Below are positions 16,931 to 25,851 of a DNA stretch of 64,000 nucleotides, piece by piece. The stretch is from assembly GCF_020216065.1 (NCBI RefSeq), contig NZ_JAIWNA010000001.1:880505-944504 (forward strand), given 5' to 3'. Within the stretch, counting starts at the first letter, position 1. Each line of letters opens with the position of its first letter. The DNA is from Nocardia rosealba (GTDB lineage: Bacteria; Actinomycetota; Actinomycetes; Mycobacteriales; Mycobacteriaceae). Below the pieces are notes generated by a model. The model saw nothing but the letters and a program-made list of their open reading frames with translations, had not been told where the DNA came from and searched no databases. The position numbers and the translations under genes are program-made.

Positions 16931-18058
16931 ATGGATCTGGCACTGACCGAAGAACAGACGATGCTCCGTGACACCGTGCGCGAACTGCTGCACCGGTTCT
17001 ACGACAGCGAGGCCCTCACCAAGGCGGGTGACACCGATCCCGGCTGGAGCCGCACGGTCTGGAAGCAACTCGCCGACCTCGGCGTCCTCGGCCTGACCAT
17101 CCCCGAGGAAGACGGCGGCGTCGGCGCGGGCCCCGTCGAGGCGATGCTCGTGCAGGAGGAACTCGGCCGTGCGCTGGCCCCCGAACCGGTGCTCGACGCC
17201 GTGGTCGTTCCGGCCGAGCTGATCCGGCTCACCGGCAGCGCCGACCAACGCCACCGGCTGCTGCCCGCGCTCGCCGAGGGCACCACCCTGCTCGCCTTCG
17301 CCCATGCCGAACCGGGACAGCGCTGGCCGTCCACCGAGGTCACCACAACCGCCGACCAGCAGGGTGATTCGTACACCCTGTCCGGTGTGAAGAACCCGGT
17401 CCCCCGCGGCGATTGTGCCGATCAGCTGATCGTCAGCGCGGTACTGCCCGGCGGCGGTGTCGGCCTGTTCCTCGTCGACCCCACCGGCCCCGGTGTGCAG
17501 CGCCGCACCTACCGCACCTTCGACGGCCGCCGCGGCGCCCAATTCGATTTCGCCTCGGCACCGGGCGAATTGCTCGGCGACACCGTCGACGCGGCCGAAC
17601 AGATCGCACTCGCCCAGGGCTACGCCCAGGCAGCGCTGTGCGCGGAATCGGTGGGCGCCATGCAGGTAGCACTCACCTCGACCACCGACTACCTGAAGTC
17701 GCGCAAACAGTTCGGCGTAACCCTGTCGAAGTTCCAGACCCTCACCCAGCGCGCCGCCGACTGCTACGTCTCCCTCGAACTGGCCCGCAGCATGAACCTC
17801 TACATCACCGCCGCCCTCGCCGACGGCGCCAACGACCCGATCGTCGCCTCACGCGCCCGCCTCCAGATCGGCAAATCCGCCGCCCACATCGGCCGCGAGG
17901 CCATCCAGATGCACGGCGGAATCGGCGTCACCGCCGAATACCCGGTGAGCCACTACGTCGCCCGCCTCACCGCAATCGGCCAGACCCTCGGCGGAGAACT
18001 GGAACACCGGCGCGTGCTCGCCGATCGCGTCGGCAGTTACGACTTGCCGGAGTTGTAG
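16931..18058 (+). CDS. Acyl-CoA dehydrogenase (FadE), second of a pair
   Basis: The 375-residue protein shows the acyl-CoA dehydrogenase fold with an N-terminal helical domain (MDLALTEEQTMLRDTVRELL), a middle beta domain and a C-terminal QMHGGIGVTAEYPVSHY motif near residues 320-336. The middle domain is less conserved than in its partner and lacks the GFSEPDAGSD element, as in non-catalytic or FAD-sharing subunits of heteromeric FadE complexes. The nine-base spacing from the first FadE gene implies one operon. Substrate is unknown, and no other beta-oxidation gene is adjacent. Confidence 0.88.
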   Translation: MDLALTEEQTMLRDTVRELLHRFYDSEALTKAGDTDPGWSRTVWKQLADLGVLGLTIPEEDGGVGAGPVEAMLVQEELGRALAPEPVLDAVVVPAELIRLTGSADQRHRLLPALAEGTTLLAFAHAEPGQRWPSTEVTTTADQQGDSYTLSGVKNPVPRGDCADQLIVSAVLPGGGVGLFLVDPTGPGVQRRTYRTFDGRRGAQFDFASAPGELLGDTVDAAEQIALAQGYAQAALCAESVGAMQVALTSTTDYLKSRKQFGVTLSKFQTLTQRAADCYVSLELARSMNLYITAALADGANDPIVASRARLQIGKSAAHIGREAIQMHGGIGVTAEYPVSHYVARLTAIGQTLGGELEHRRVLADRVGSYDLPEL

Positions 18059-18149
18059 ACAGCCCGGGAATGGTGCGTACTCGGTATGGGTGCGCACCAT
18101 TGCCGAAAATCGTTGGCGGCGCGGCCGAGTCGCAGGCACGATGATCGGA

Positions 18150-18767
18150 ATGAGCGTACCCACTCGTCAGGTTCGTGCACGCTTCGATGCATCGACCGTC
18201 ACGGTGTACCAGGCGTATCGAGCCGATATCGCTGTACCAGCCGCCGCGACAGGGAGGTTCCCCGACGCCTTCAAGCGGGAGCGGATGACGTGGATCAAAC
18301 CATCCTTTCTCTGGATGATGTACCGCTCTGGATGGGCATCCAAGCTGGGCCAGGAGTATGTGCTGGCGGTAACCATCACCCGTGAGGGTTTCGAGTGGGC
18401 GTTGCGGCACTCCGCGCTCGCCCGCTTCGACCGCACCGCACACACCGATCGCGTCCAGTGGCGAGGCAGCCTCACCGCCCCTGTTCGCATCCAGTGGGAT
18501 CCCGAGCGCGACATCAGATTGTCGCCTCTCCCATACCGTTCATTGCAGGTCGGTCTCTCCGGGGAGGCCGTTCGCCGCTACTGCGACGAATGGATCGTCG
18601 GCATCGAAGATGTCACTGAACTTGCGCATGAAACGCGTAGTCGCATCACCGCTGAAGATGAAAGCGGTGCGCGCGAGATGATTCCTTCCGAGCGGTCATA
18701 TCCGATACCGGACGATATTTCGCGGACTCTGGGAATGGCGCAATTGCCTCGCGCTGAATCAATCTGA
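18150..18767 (+). CDS. DUF4291 family protein
   Basis: The translation from ATG 18150 (205 residues; ATG 18141 is the alternative and has AGG four bases upstream) begins MSVPTRQVRARFD. It contains the diagnostic DUF4291 core: TVYQAY, then RERMTWIKPSFLWMMYRSGW (about residues 43-62), then VLAVTITREGFEWAL. The Trp- and Met-rich KPSFLWMMYRSGW strip is strongly conserved in this widespread family of unknown function, suspected to be enzymatic. It stands alone between the FadE pair and a convergent lipoprotein-like gene. Confidence 0.88.
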   Translation: MSVPTRQVRARFDASTVTVYQAYRADIAVPAAATGRFPDAFKRERMTWIKPSFLWMMYRSGWASKLGQEYVLAVTITREGFEWALRHSALARFDRTAHTDRVQWRGSLTAPVRIQWDPERDIRLSPLPYRSLQVGLSGEAVRRYCDEWIVGIEDVTELAHETRSRITAEDESGAREMIPSERSYPIPDDISRTLGMAQLPRAESI

Positions 18768-18783
18768 CCCGAGAATTCGCGCA

Positions 18784-18814
18784 CGCCCGCTCGAGTCCAG
18801 CAGCTCTGCGGGCG
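18784..18814. terminator. Short hairpin in convergent gap
   Basis: CGCCCGC (18784-18790) and GCGGGCG (18808-18814) form a perfect 7-bp inverted repeat with a 17-base loop in the 58-base gap between the DUF4291 gene and the convergent Thr/Pro-rich protein gene. No T-tract. Confidence 0.35.
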
Positions 18815-18825
18815 CCCGTTTCCGG

Positions 18826-19413
18826 TCAGCCGTCGGCCTGGGTGGTTGTCGGTGGGGCCGTGGTGGGGGAGGGGGTGCGGGTGGTGTTGTCGTGGGCGTT
18901 GGTGGTGGGGAGGTCGGAGTCTTCGAACTCGCCCTCGTAGGTGGGGCGGGTGCGTGGGGGGTTCACCGTGCGGGTGGGGAGTGTGGTGCGGGGTGGGCGG
19001 GTGGTGGTGGGGGTGGAGTCCTCGGTGGTGGTCTCGGGGGACTCGGTGGTCGGTTCCGGCGGGCGGGATTCGGTGGTCGCCTCGGTCGGGTGGGGGGCGC
19101 TGGACGGATCGTCCGGTGCGGGGGTCTCCGAGGGGGAGGTCTCGGTGGAGCTGAGGCTGAAGGGCTTGCGCGGCGACATGTACGGGGCGATGCGCCAAGT
19201 CGGCGACGGTGGGATCGAGACGCGGACCGTGGTGGAGGTCGGGTGGTCGTCGGCGACCTGGCTCGGTGCCGCGGCCAGTCCGGCCTGCAGCGGTGGCGGC
19301 GTCACGTAGACGTCCTGCTGTCCGACGCCGCACGCACCGATCACGATCAGTCCGAGCGACACCGCGCCAACAGCGATTGCCGGACCTACGAGCTTGGCCC
19401 TGCTGTCTTCCAT
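18826..19413 (-). CDS. Thr/Pro-rich envelope protein, possible lipoprotein
   Basis: ATG 19413 is chosen over the upstream ATG because GAGGAG lies nine bases before it. The 195-residue protein has one hydrophobic segment (residues 9-28) that ends in VIGAC with cysteine 28, a loose lipobox, so it may be a lipoprotein or a simple membrane anchor. From about residue 40 onward it is a low-complexity Thr/Pro/Ser/Glu tail with TTTE-, PTTT- and PPRT-like units, likely extended and possibly glycosylated outside the membrane. The tail gives this DNA an extreme purine/pyrimidine bias, with G-rich runs on the plus strand. No functional family recognised. Confidence 0.65.
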   Translation of the reverse strand: MEDSRAKLVGPAIAVGAVSLGLIVIGACGVGQQDVYVTPPPLQAGLAAAPSQVADDHPTSTTVRVSIPPSPTWRIAPYMSPRKPFSLSSTETSPSETPAPDDPSSAPHPTEATTESRPPEPTTESPETTTEDSTPTTTRPPRTTLPTRTVNPPRTRPTYEGEFEDSDLPTTNAHDNTTRTPSPTTAPPTTTQADG

Positions 19414-19668
19414 CGCCTTGTACTCCTCGTCGGCTTCGGGTCGCCTCACAGTAGTGCAGCCCGGGAAAATCGGCTCATTGTAAACATGAATGATTCAGAT
19501 ATCGGATTGGTCTCGTAAGCGTGTCGTGGTGACGTGTCGCGGGCTTTCGTAGCGAGAGGGTCGTAGCGTGTGTGAGCAAAGTTACGCATGAGACGCCCGG
19601 ACCGAAACCCCTGACGCGCGAGGTTTGCGCGACGCAAGAATCAGATCGGCGTCATCGAGGAGAGTCTG
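19414..19668. promoter_or_regulatory. Divergent promoter region
   Basis: The 255-base gap separates the Thr/Pro-rich protein gene from the small membrane protein gene. Bases 19480-19515 are locally AT-rich (CATTGTAAACATGAATGATT), consistent with a promoter. I see no further gene, repeat or hairpin of note. Confidence 0.4.
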
Positions 19669-19956
19669 ATGGGAGCTTATTCGACACCCCGGCTGGAAAC
19701 GGCCGAGGCGAACCCCGATCCGGCCACCGAGGCCCCCGAGACACCCGACACCGCAACCCCGCCGGGCAACGGCGCGTTCGCTGTCGTGGCCCGGGTACTC
19801 GGCTGGTTGTTCTTCGTCGGCGGACTCGTCGGCGCAGGCCTCGGCATCGCCGGGCTGCACGTGGAGATCACGGTGGCGGGCCTGATCCTGGCCTGCACCG
19901 CGGGCCTGATCCTGCTCAAGCTGCGCGCCGATCAGGAGCCGCGCGAAACCGCCTGA
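19669..19956 (+). CDS. Small two-helix membrane protein
   Basis: GAGGAGAG at 19657-19664 precedes ATG 19669. The 95-residue product has an unstructured Pro/Glu/Thr-rich N-terminus (residues 1-35) and two hydrophobic segments (about 40-60 and 63-83), the second followed by a charged KLRADQEPRE tail. It is probably an inner-membrane protein of unknown function. The GNAT gene follows 53 bases downstream on the same strand. Confidence 0.65.
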   Translation: MGAYSTPRLETAEANPDPATEAPETPDTATPPGNGAFAVVARVLGWLFFVGGLVGAGLGIAGLHVEITVAGLILACTAGLILLKLRADQEPRETA

Positions 19957-20009
19957 GCCACTACGAAATCCGATTCCACCACCGACGGCTGAGCGCTACC
20001 GTCGATGTG

Positions 20010-20837
20010 GTGCGAATCGATATCACCGGTGACGCCGCCCGGTTCCTGCCCGAGGCCGAAACCTTCCTGCGCCGTGATGCCTTGCGCAACACGGTGATCG
20101 CGAGCAGCGTCGTCAATCAGATCAACGGCAACTTCTCGGGCACCCGCTTCCTGGCGGTGCGCGACGAGGACGTCGTCGGGCTCGCCCAGTGCACCGACGA
20201 CGGCCGCGCCTACCTGGGCGACCTGCCCGCCGCGAGCATCCCGTCCGTGGTCGACACCCTCGTCGAGCACATCGAGAACCTGCGCAGCGTCGAGGGTTCC
20301 AGCGCTGAAATCGACGCATTCCTCGCCCATTGGTCGGCGGCACACCGCGGCACGCACCGCCTGGACTACACCGCGCGGCTCTACCGGCTCGAAACCCTGC
20401 ACGCGCCCGAGGTTCCCGGCCGCGCCCGCCAGGCCACCGCGAGCGACGTGGAGCTGTGCCTGGAATGGTTCGCCGACTTCGACCGCGAGATCGGTGCCGT
20501 GCGTGCGCTCGACGAAGAACGGGCGCTGCGGCTGATCGGGCGCGGGTGGTGGTGGTTGTGGGAGGTCGACGGCGCACCGCGCAGCTTCGTCGCCCGCCAG
20601 ACCGGGGTGTTCGGCTGGGCGCGGATCGGGCCGGTCTACACCCCGGTCCCGTTGCGCGGCAACGGGTACGCCAGCGCGCTCACCGCGGCGGTATCGGCGG
20701 CGATCCGGGCCGAAGGCGCGGGCGTGTGCCTGTTCACCGACCTGGACAACCCCACCTCGAACAAGATCTACGAGGCAATCGGATTCCGGCCCGTGCGCGA
20801 CTTCCTGAACTACGAACTCAGCCGCCGAGGGCGGTGA
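20010..20837 (+). CDS. GNAT family N-acetyltransferase
   Basis: The frame is open far upstream, but coding-like sequence begins at GTG 20010 (VRIDITGDAARFL; GTG 20007 also possible), giving 275 residues. The C-terminal half (about 150-270) is the GNAT domain, with the acetyl-CoA pyrophosphate loop in PVPLRGNGYASALTAAV and the terminal DLDNPTSNKIYEAIGFRPV. The N-terminal half resembles the degenerate first domain of two-domain GNAT proteins. The acceptor substrate is unknown. The 3' end overlaps the convergent kinase gene by 20 bases. Confidence 0.85.
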   Translation: MRIDITGDAARFLPEAETFLRRDALRNTVIASSVVNQINGNFSGTRFLAVRDEDVVGLAQCTDDGRAYLGDLPAASIPSVVDTLVEHIENLRSVEGSSAEIDAFLAHWSAAHRGTHRLDYTARLYRLETLHAPEVPGRARQATASDVELCLEWFADFDREIGAVRALDEERALRLIGRGWWWLWEVDGAPRSFVARQTGVFGWARIGPVYTPVPLRGNGYASALTAAVSAAIRAEGAGVCLFTDLDNPTSNKIYEAIGFRPVRDFLNYELSRRGR

Positions 20838-21927
20838 AGATCACCCAGCCGACGGCGACGAGGAGGGCGATCAGCGACAGCCAGCCCATGACCGAGCCCT
20901 GCCAGCGCGAGGTCCGCTTCGGACCGAGATAGGCCTCCGCGACGGACTTCTCCGGCTTCTTCCTCGGCGCCTGCCGAGCCGGGGCTTGCCACTGCTGTGG
21001 TGGGGGATAGCTGGGCCGATACGCGGCCGGCGGGGGCGCCTGGTGCACCGGAAAACGCGGTGCGGCAACGGGAGCGGTGGTCACTCGGCCGGCGGCAACG
21101 GGTGCGGTGAGCGCTTGGGCGGCGGCAGCGGCGAACTCCGCGCAGCTGGCGTACCGGTGTTCGCGGCGCTTGGCCATCGCGCGCGCCAGCACCGCGTCCA
21201 TCGCCGGTGGCAGATCCGGGCGCAAGGCGCTCGCTCGTGGCGGCGGCTGCTGCAGATGCCCCTGGATCACCGACACCGGATTCGGCGCGTCGAACGGGGT
21301 GGCTCCGGTGAGCAGCCGGAACAGGGTGCAGGCCAGCGAATACTGGTCGGCGCGACCGTCGAGCGCGACACCGGTGAGCTGCTCGGGGGAGGCGAAAGCC
21401 AGGGTGGCGGTGAAGCTTCCGGTCTGGGTGAGCTTCGCGGCGTTGTCGTCGTGCAGGCGGGCGATGCCGAAATCGGTGAGATACACCCGCTCGGCGCCGT
21501 GCACCGATTCGATCAGGATGTTGGCCGGTTTCACATCGCGGTGCAGCACGCCACGGCTGTGCGCGAAGTCCAGCGCCGCAGCGGTTTCGGTGACGATGTG
21601 CACCGCCCGCGCCGGGTCGACCGGATCGGGCAGCGACGCGGCGTCGGCGCCGTCGATGTAGCGCATCGAGATCCACAGCTGGTCGTCCTCGACACCCCGG
21701 TCGTACACGGTGACGATATTCGGGTGCTCGAGCTGGGCGACCAGGTCGGCCTCCCGTTCGAACCTGGCCCGGATCTCGTTGTCGAAGAACAGCTCCCGGT
21801 TCAGCAACTTCATCGCGGTGCGCCGGGGCAGGCGCGGGTGCCTGGCCAGATACACCGAACCCATGCCACCACGGCCGAGCAGCCGTTCGATGGTGTACCC
21901 GGCGAAGACGCCCGTCGTCTCCTGCAT
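20818..21927 (-). CDS. Ser/Thr protein kinase with C-terminal membrane anchor
   Basis: ATG 21927 overlaps the stop of the upstream kinase by one base (TGATG), which supports this start; the product has 369 residues. It has the Hanks-type kinase signatures: glycine loop GRGGMGSVY (18-26), Lys40, HRDVKPAN with the catalytic Asp near 130, DFGIA, and the SPEQL element. After the kinase domain (to about 275) is a Pro/Gln/Ala-rich linker and one transmembrane helix at the extreme C-terminus (WLSLIALLVAVGWVIF), with essentially no extracellular domain. It would be a membrane-tethered cytosolic kinase. It is closely similar to the next two kinases on this strand. Confidence 0.9.
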   Translation of the reverse strand: MQETTGVFAGYTIERLLGRGGMGSVYLARHPRLPRRTAMKLLNRELFFDNEIRARFEREADLVAQLEHPNIVTVYDRGVEDDQLWISMRYIDGADAASLPDPVDPARAVHIVTETAAALDFAHSRGVLHRDVKPANILIESVHGAERVYLTDFGIARLHDDNAAKLTQTGSFTATLAFASPEQLTGVALDGRADQYSLACTLFRLLTGATPFDAPNPVSVIQGHLQQPPPRASALRPDLPPAMDAVLARAMAKRREHRYASCAEFAAAAAQALTAPVAAGRVTTAPVAAPRFPVHQAPPPAAYRPSYPPPQQWQAPARQAPRKKPEKSVAEAYLGPKRTSRWQGSVMGWLSLIALLVAVGWVIFTALGG

Positions 21928-23711
21928 CAGTTCAGCGGGGCCGAACGCCACCAGCGCAGCACGTCCTCGGGCTCGCCGTAACTGTCGGTGTACATCAGGA
22001 ACTGGGCGCGGTCCGGGTCGCCGGTGAACACGGTGATGATCTTGTTTCCGTTGTCGGAGTACTTGTAGTTGGTGTACTGCTTACCGCCGTTGGTGTCGGT
22101 CGACTTGGTGTTGGCGGGCAGGCCGTCGATCACCGCCTGCACGTCGGCGGCCGAGTTGTACACGTAGAAGCGGTAGAACGGGTCGTTGTCCTGCTCGTCA
22201 CCGCCGCCGTAGCAGCGCCACTGCCACGCCCACGAACCGAACTGGGGATCGCCGTCGTTGTCCGTCGGGGTGTAGCTGGGATCGGTCTCCCAGCAGGTGG
22301 CGCCGTTGTAGCCGGTCTCGCTGTCGGCATCGGGCGGAACCATCCGGCTGAACTCGGCGCTGATCGCGGCGGCGTCGGGGGTGACGTGCTTGGCCGCGGC
22401 GGTCGTGGTCGTCGACGTGGTCGCCGTGGTGCTCGAATCGCCGCCGCTCGCCGCGACACCGATGCCGATGAGCAGCGCGAGCACCAGCACGACGGCGATC
22501 ACGATGCCGACGATCAGCCCGGTGTTGGACTTCGACGGCGGCCGCTGCGGGTACTGGGTGTAGTTGCCGCCCGTGGGCTGACGCGGCGCCGCGAACTGCG
22601 GGTGCGACTGCTGGCTGTAGGCGCCGCCGGTATATGGTGCGGGTGTCTGGTTGCGCATCGGCGGGGCTGTCATCGGGCCCTGGGTGTGTGCGGTACCCAT
22701 CGGACCGGCCGTTATCGCGTTGCCCGTCATCCCGGCGCCCGTCATCGGGCCCTGTGCCGCAAGGGGATACGGCGAACCGGTCTGCGGGATCGCGCCGCCC
22801 GTGGTGGGTCGGGGGCCGCCGGTGATCGGCATCCCCGGGCCCGTGCTCGGCCGGGCGAGCGGCAGCGCGGGTGAGCTCGGATTGTTCAGCGCGGCGATCG
22901 CGGCGGCGGCGAAATCCGAACAGGAGGCGAACCGGTCGTCGGGACGCTTGGACATCGCCTTGGCAAGTACACCGTCGAGCGCGGGCGGCAGACCCGGACG
23001 CACACTGCTCAGCGGCGGCGGGGGTTGCTGCAGATGACCCTGGATCACCGCGGCCGGGTTGGTCGCCGCGAAGGGGCCCGAACCGGTGAACAACCAGAAC
23101 AGCGTGCAGGCCAGCGAGTACTGGTCGGAGCGGTGATCGAGGGAGGCGCCGGTGAGCTGCTCGGGGGAGGCGTAGGCGAGGGTGGCGGTGAAGGTGCCGG
23201 TCTGGGTGAGATGACCGGTGTCGTCACGCAATCGGGCGATACCGAAGTCGGTGAGATACACGCGTTCGCCGCGGCCCGCGCCCGAGCGGGCGAGCAGGAT
23301 GTTGGCGGGTTTCACGTCGCGGTGCAGCACGCCCATGCCGTGCGCGTAGTCCAGCGCGTCGGCGGTCTCCTTCACGATCTGCAGTGCGCGCGCCGGAGGC
23401 AGGGACTGCGGTTCCACCGAGGCGGCATCGATACCGTCGATGTACTGCATGGAGATCCAGAGCTGCTCGTCGTCGAGGCCGCGGTCGTACACGGTGACGA
23501 TGTTCGGGTGATCCAGGCGCGCGACCAGGTCGGCTTCGCGTTCGAAACGCGCACGCACTTCCTGGTCGAAGAACATCTCGCGGTTGAGCAGTTTCAGCGC
23601 GGTGAGCCTCGGTAGGCGCGGGTGCTTGGCGAGATAGACCGAACCCATGCCACCGCGGCCGAGCTGCCGTTCGATGACATAACCGGCGAAGACATCTCCG
23701 TTGGCCAGCAT
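21927..23711 (-). CDS. Transmembrane Ser/Thr protein kinase with extracellular domain
   Basis: This 594-residue kinase has GRGGMGSVY (18-26), Lys40, HRD with Asp130, DFG and SPEQL, a low-complexity Pro/Gly/Met/Thr-rich juxtamembrane linker (about 280-390) with repeated GPMT-like units, and a single transmembrane helix (LIVGIVIAVVLVLALLIGIG, near 395-415). A Thr-rich stretch then leads to an extracellular domain of about 150 residues that is rich in Tyr, Trp and Asp, with two cysteines (TCWETD, WRCYGG). This is the PknA/B-like layout but with a sensor unlike PASTA. GGAG lies five bases before ATG 23711. It is followed by the anchored kinase with translational coupling. Confidence 0.92.
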   Translation of the reverse strand: MLANGDVFAGYVIERQLGRGGMGSVYLAKHPRLPRLTALKLLNREMFFDQEVRARFEREADLVARLDHPNIVTVYDRGLDDEQLWISMQYIDGIDAASVEPQSLPPARALQIVKETADALDYAHGMGVLHRDVKPANILLARSGAGRGERVYLTDFGIARLRDDTGHLTQTGTFTATLAYASPEQLTGASLDHRSDQYSLACTLFWLFTGSGPFAATNPAAVIQGHLQQPPPPLSSVRPGLPPALDGVLAKAMSKRPDDRFASCSDFAAAAIAALNNPSSPALPLARPSTGPGMPITGGPRPTTGGAIPQTGSPYPLAAQGPMTGAGMTGNAITAGPMGTAHTQGPMTAPPMRNQTPAPYTGGAYSQQSHPQFAAPRQPTGGNYTQYPQRPPSKSNTGLIVGIVIAVVLVLALLIGIGVAASGGDSSTTATTSTTTTAAAKHVTPDAAAISAEFSRMVPPDADSETGYNGATCWETDPSYTPTDNDGDPQFGSWAWQWRCYGGGDEQDNDPFYRFYVYNSAADVQAVIDGLPANTKSTDTNGGKQYTNYKYSDNGNKIITVFTGDPDRAQFLMYTDSYGEPEDVLRWWRSAPLN

Positions 23712-23830
23712 GTCTGCTCCACTTCCCGCCGTGCGCCGGGACCCACCAGCGCACGCGCGTACCGAAAATCATCGAAACCATAGCAGTCGGTGACCACACC
23801 GACGGGTGCCCGCGAACAGCGGGCACACGA

Positions 23831-24934
23831 TCACGGTGGGCGCCGGTGCTGCGGCGGCACGATGTAGCCGGGATGGTTACGGCCACCGGGGAAGTCGATG
23901 GTTCCCGGCCGGGTGGCCGGGCGCCGCGGCGGGACCGGATTCCCACCCGTCGACGGGCGTTGGGTATGCGGCTGCGCGACGTGCGGAAACGGCTGCGCGG
24001 GCGTCGACGGTCGTGGCACCGGATAGGGCCGCGGGGTTTCCCTGGCGCGCAGCACCACACCGCTCGAGGCGTACTGCGGCTGGTGATGCCACGGTCCCGG
24101 CACGGCGAACAACGCCGCCTTGGCCGCGTCGGCGAACTCGGTGCAACTGGCGTACCTGGCCGCCGGGTGCTTGGCGGTCGCCCTGGCCAGCACGGCGTCC
24201 AGCGTCGACGGCAGGTCGGGGCGCAGGCTGCGCAGCGGCGGGACCGGGGTGCTCATGTGCGCCTGGATCACCGCCGCCGGGCTCGGGCCGGGGAACGGCA
24301 CCGAGCCGGTGAGCATCCAGAACAGGGTGCAGGCCAGCGAGTACTGGTCGGCGCGATGATCCATCGGGCCACCGGCCAGATGTTCGGGCGCGGCGTAGGC
24401 GAGGGTGGCGGTGATGGAGCCCGCCGAGGACAGGGTGGTCTCGCTGTCGCGCACGGCCGCGATGCCGAAGTCGGTGAGAACTACCCGCTCCGGGCGGCCG
24501 ATGGGCGGTTTGGCGAGCAGGATGTTCGCCGGCTTCACGTCGCGGTGCAGGACACCGCTCGCGTGCGCGAAGTCGAGCGCGGTGGCGGTCTCGGCGGCGA
24601 TCTGCACGGCGCGGCCGGGGGTCAGCACGTTCACATCGGCGGTCGCCACATCGGTACCCGCGACGAACTGCATGGAGATCCACAGCTGGTCGTCGTCGGT
24701 GCCGCGGTCGTAGACATTGACGATATTGGGGTGCTCGAGCTGGGCGACCAGGTCGGCCTCGCGTTCGAACCGGCGGCGGATCTCCTCGTCGGACGACAGA
24801 TCCCGACTGAGCAGCTTCAACGCGGTGAGGCGAGGCAAACGCGGATGCCGGGCCAGATACACCACGCCCATGCCACCGTGGCCGAGCACACGCCGGATCG
24901 TGTAGCCGGCGAACACGTCGCCTTTGACCAACAC
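23831..24934 (-). CDS. Soluble Ser/Thr protein kinase
   Basis: The 367-residue kinase starts at GTG 24934, with GGAGGGGG about eleven bases upstream. Its glycine loop is GHGGMGVVY, with Lys40, HRD (Asp131), DFGIA and an APEH element instead of the SPEQ of its neighbours. The tail after the kinase domain (about 285-367) is Pro/Arg/His-rich and has no transmembrane helix, so it should be cytosolic. It lies 119 bases upstream of the transmembrane kinase on the same strand, so the three kinases form one probable operon with three localisation modes: soluble, receptor-like and tail-anchored. Confidence 0.9.
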   Translation of the reverse strand: MLVKGDVFAGYTIRRVLGHGGMGVVYLARHPRLPRLTALKLLSRDLSSDEEIRRRFEREADLVAQLEHPNIVNVYDRGTDDDQLWISMQFVAGTDVATADVNVLTPGRAVQIAAETATALDFAHASGVLHRDVKPANILLAKPPIGRPERVVLTDFGIAAVRDSETTLSSAGSITATLAYAAPEHLAGGPMDHRADQYSLACTLFWMLTGSVPFPGPSPAAVIQAHMSTPVPPLRSLRPDLPSTLDAVLARATAKHPAARYASCTEFADAAKAALFAVPGPWHHQPQYASSGVVLRARETPRPYPVPRPSTPAQPFPHVAQPHTQRPSTGGNPVPPRRPATRPGTIDFPGGRNHPGYIVPPQHRRPP

Positions 24935-25051
24935 GCGAAGTCACCCCCTCCAGGGCAGAGCACCCGTCGAAATTCTACCGATGTATCTCCTGCCGGCTCC
25001 CACACGCAACATCTTCCGACCTTGTCGGTGCCGCGGATTAGGGTGTCAGCT

Positions 25052-25822
25052 ATGCGCATTGGAGCACACGTTCGCGACGAGGGCGATCCGATCGGATTCG
25101 GCGAGAAGCTCGGCGCCGAGGTCATCCAGATGTTCGTAGTCGATCCGCAGAGCTGGGACAAACCGCAGCCGCATCCGAAGGCGGCCGAGATCCTGGCCAG
25201 CCCGATCGACGTCGTCGTGCACTCGTCCTACCAGATCAATGTGGCCAGCCTGAACAACCGGCTGCGGATGCCCTCGCGCAACGCGGTCGCCCAGCAGGCG
25301 AAGGCGGCGGCCGAACTCGGCGCGTTCGGCCTGGTCGTGCACGGCGGGCACGTGCGCTCCGACGCCGAGATCGACACCGGAATCGACAACTGGCGCAAGC
25401 TGTTCGAACGCCAACAGGACAAGGGCGGCTTCGCCGTGCCGATCCTGATCGAGAACACCGCGGGCGGCAACCACGCGATGGCACGGCACTTCGACTCGAT
25501 CGCCCGGCTGTGGGACGCCGTCGGCGACTACGGTGCCGGGTTCTGTCTCGACACCTGTCACGCCTGGGCCGGTGGCGAGGAACTCGTCGGCGTGGTCGAG
25601 CGGATCAAGGCCATCACCGGCCGGATCGACCTGGTGCACCTGAACTCCTCGCGCGACGAGTTCGACTCCGGTGCCGACCGGCACGCCAACTTCGCCGACG
25701 GCACCATCGACCCGCAGCTGCTCGCCGAGGTCTGCCGCACCGCGGGCGCCCCGGTCATCCTCGAAACCCCCGTCGACGGTGTCGCCGACGACCTGGCCTA
25801 CCTGCGGGAAACCCTGGGCTGA
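25052..25822 (+). CDS. nfo: Deoxyribonuclease IV (AP endonuclease)
   Basis: The 256-residue protein begins MRIGAHV and contains the TIM-barrel endonuclease IV elements VVVHSSYQIN, VVHGGHV, VPILIENTAGG, GFCLDTCHAWAGG and VHLNSSRDEFDSGADRHANFADG. These hold the trinuclear zinc ligands (His, Glu, Asp, His). It repairs abasic and 3'-blocked sites in base-excision repair. Length matches mycobacterial End/Nfo (about 250 residues). It is divergent from the kinase operon, with 117 bases between the starts. Confidence 0.95.
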   Translation: MRIGAHVRDEGDPIGFGEKLGAEVIQMFVVDPQSWDKPQPHPKAAEILASPIDVVVHSSYQINVASLNNRLRMPSRNAVAQQAKAAAELGAFGLVVHGGHVRSDAEIDTGIDNWRKLFERQQDKGGFAVPILIENTAGGNHAMARHFDSIARLWDAVGDYGAGFCLDTCHAWAGGEELVGVVERIKAITGRIDLVHLNSSRDEFDSGADRHANFADGTIDPQLLAEVCRTAGAPVILETPVDGVADDLAYLRETLG

Positions 25823-25851
25823 GGACGTTTCGGATCAGCCGGAGAGAAAAC

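Noticed and set aside
18840..19250. G-rich repetitive plus-strand DNA, considered as a repeat array
   Set aside because: It is the reverse complement of Thr/Pro/Ser codons of one protein tail, with no exact repeat unit or spacer pattern, so it is not CRISPR or a satellite.
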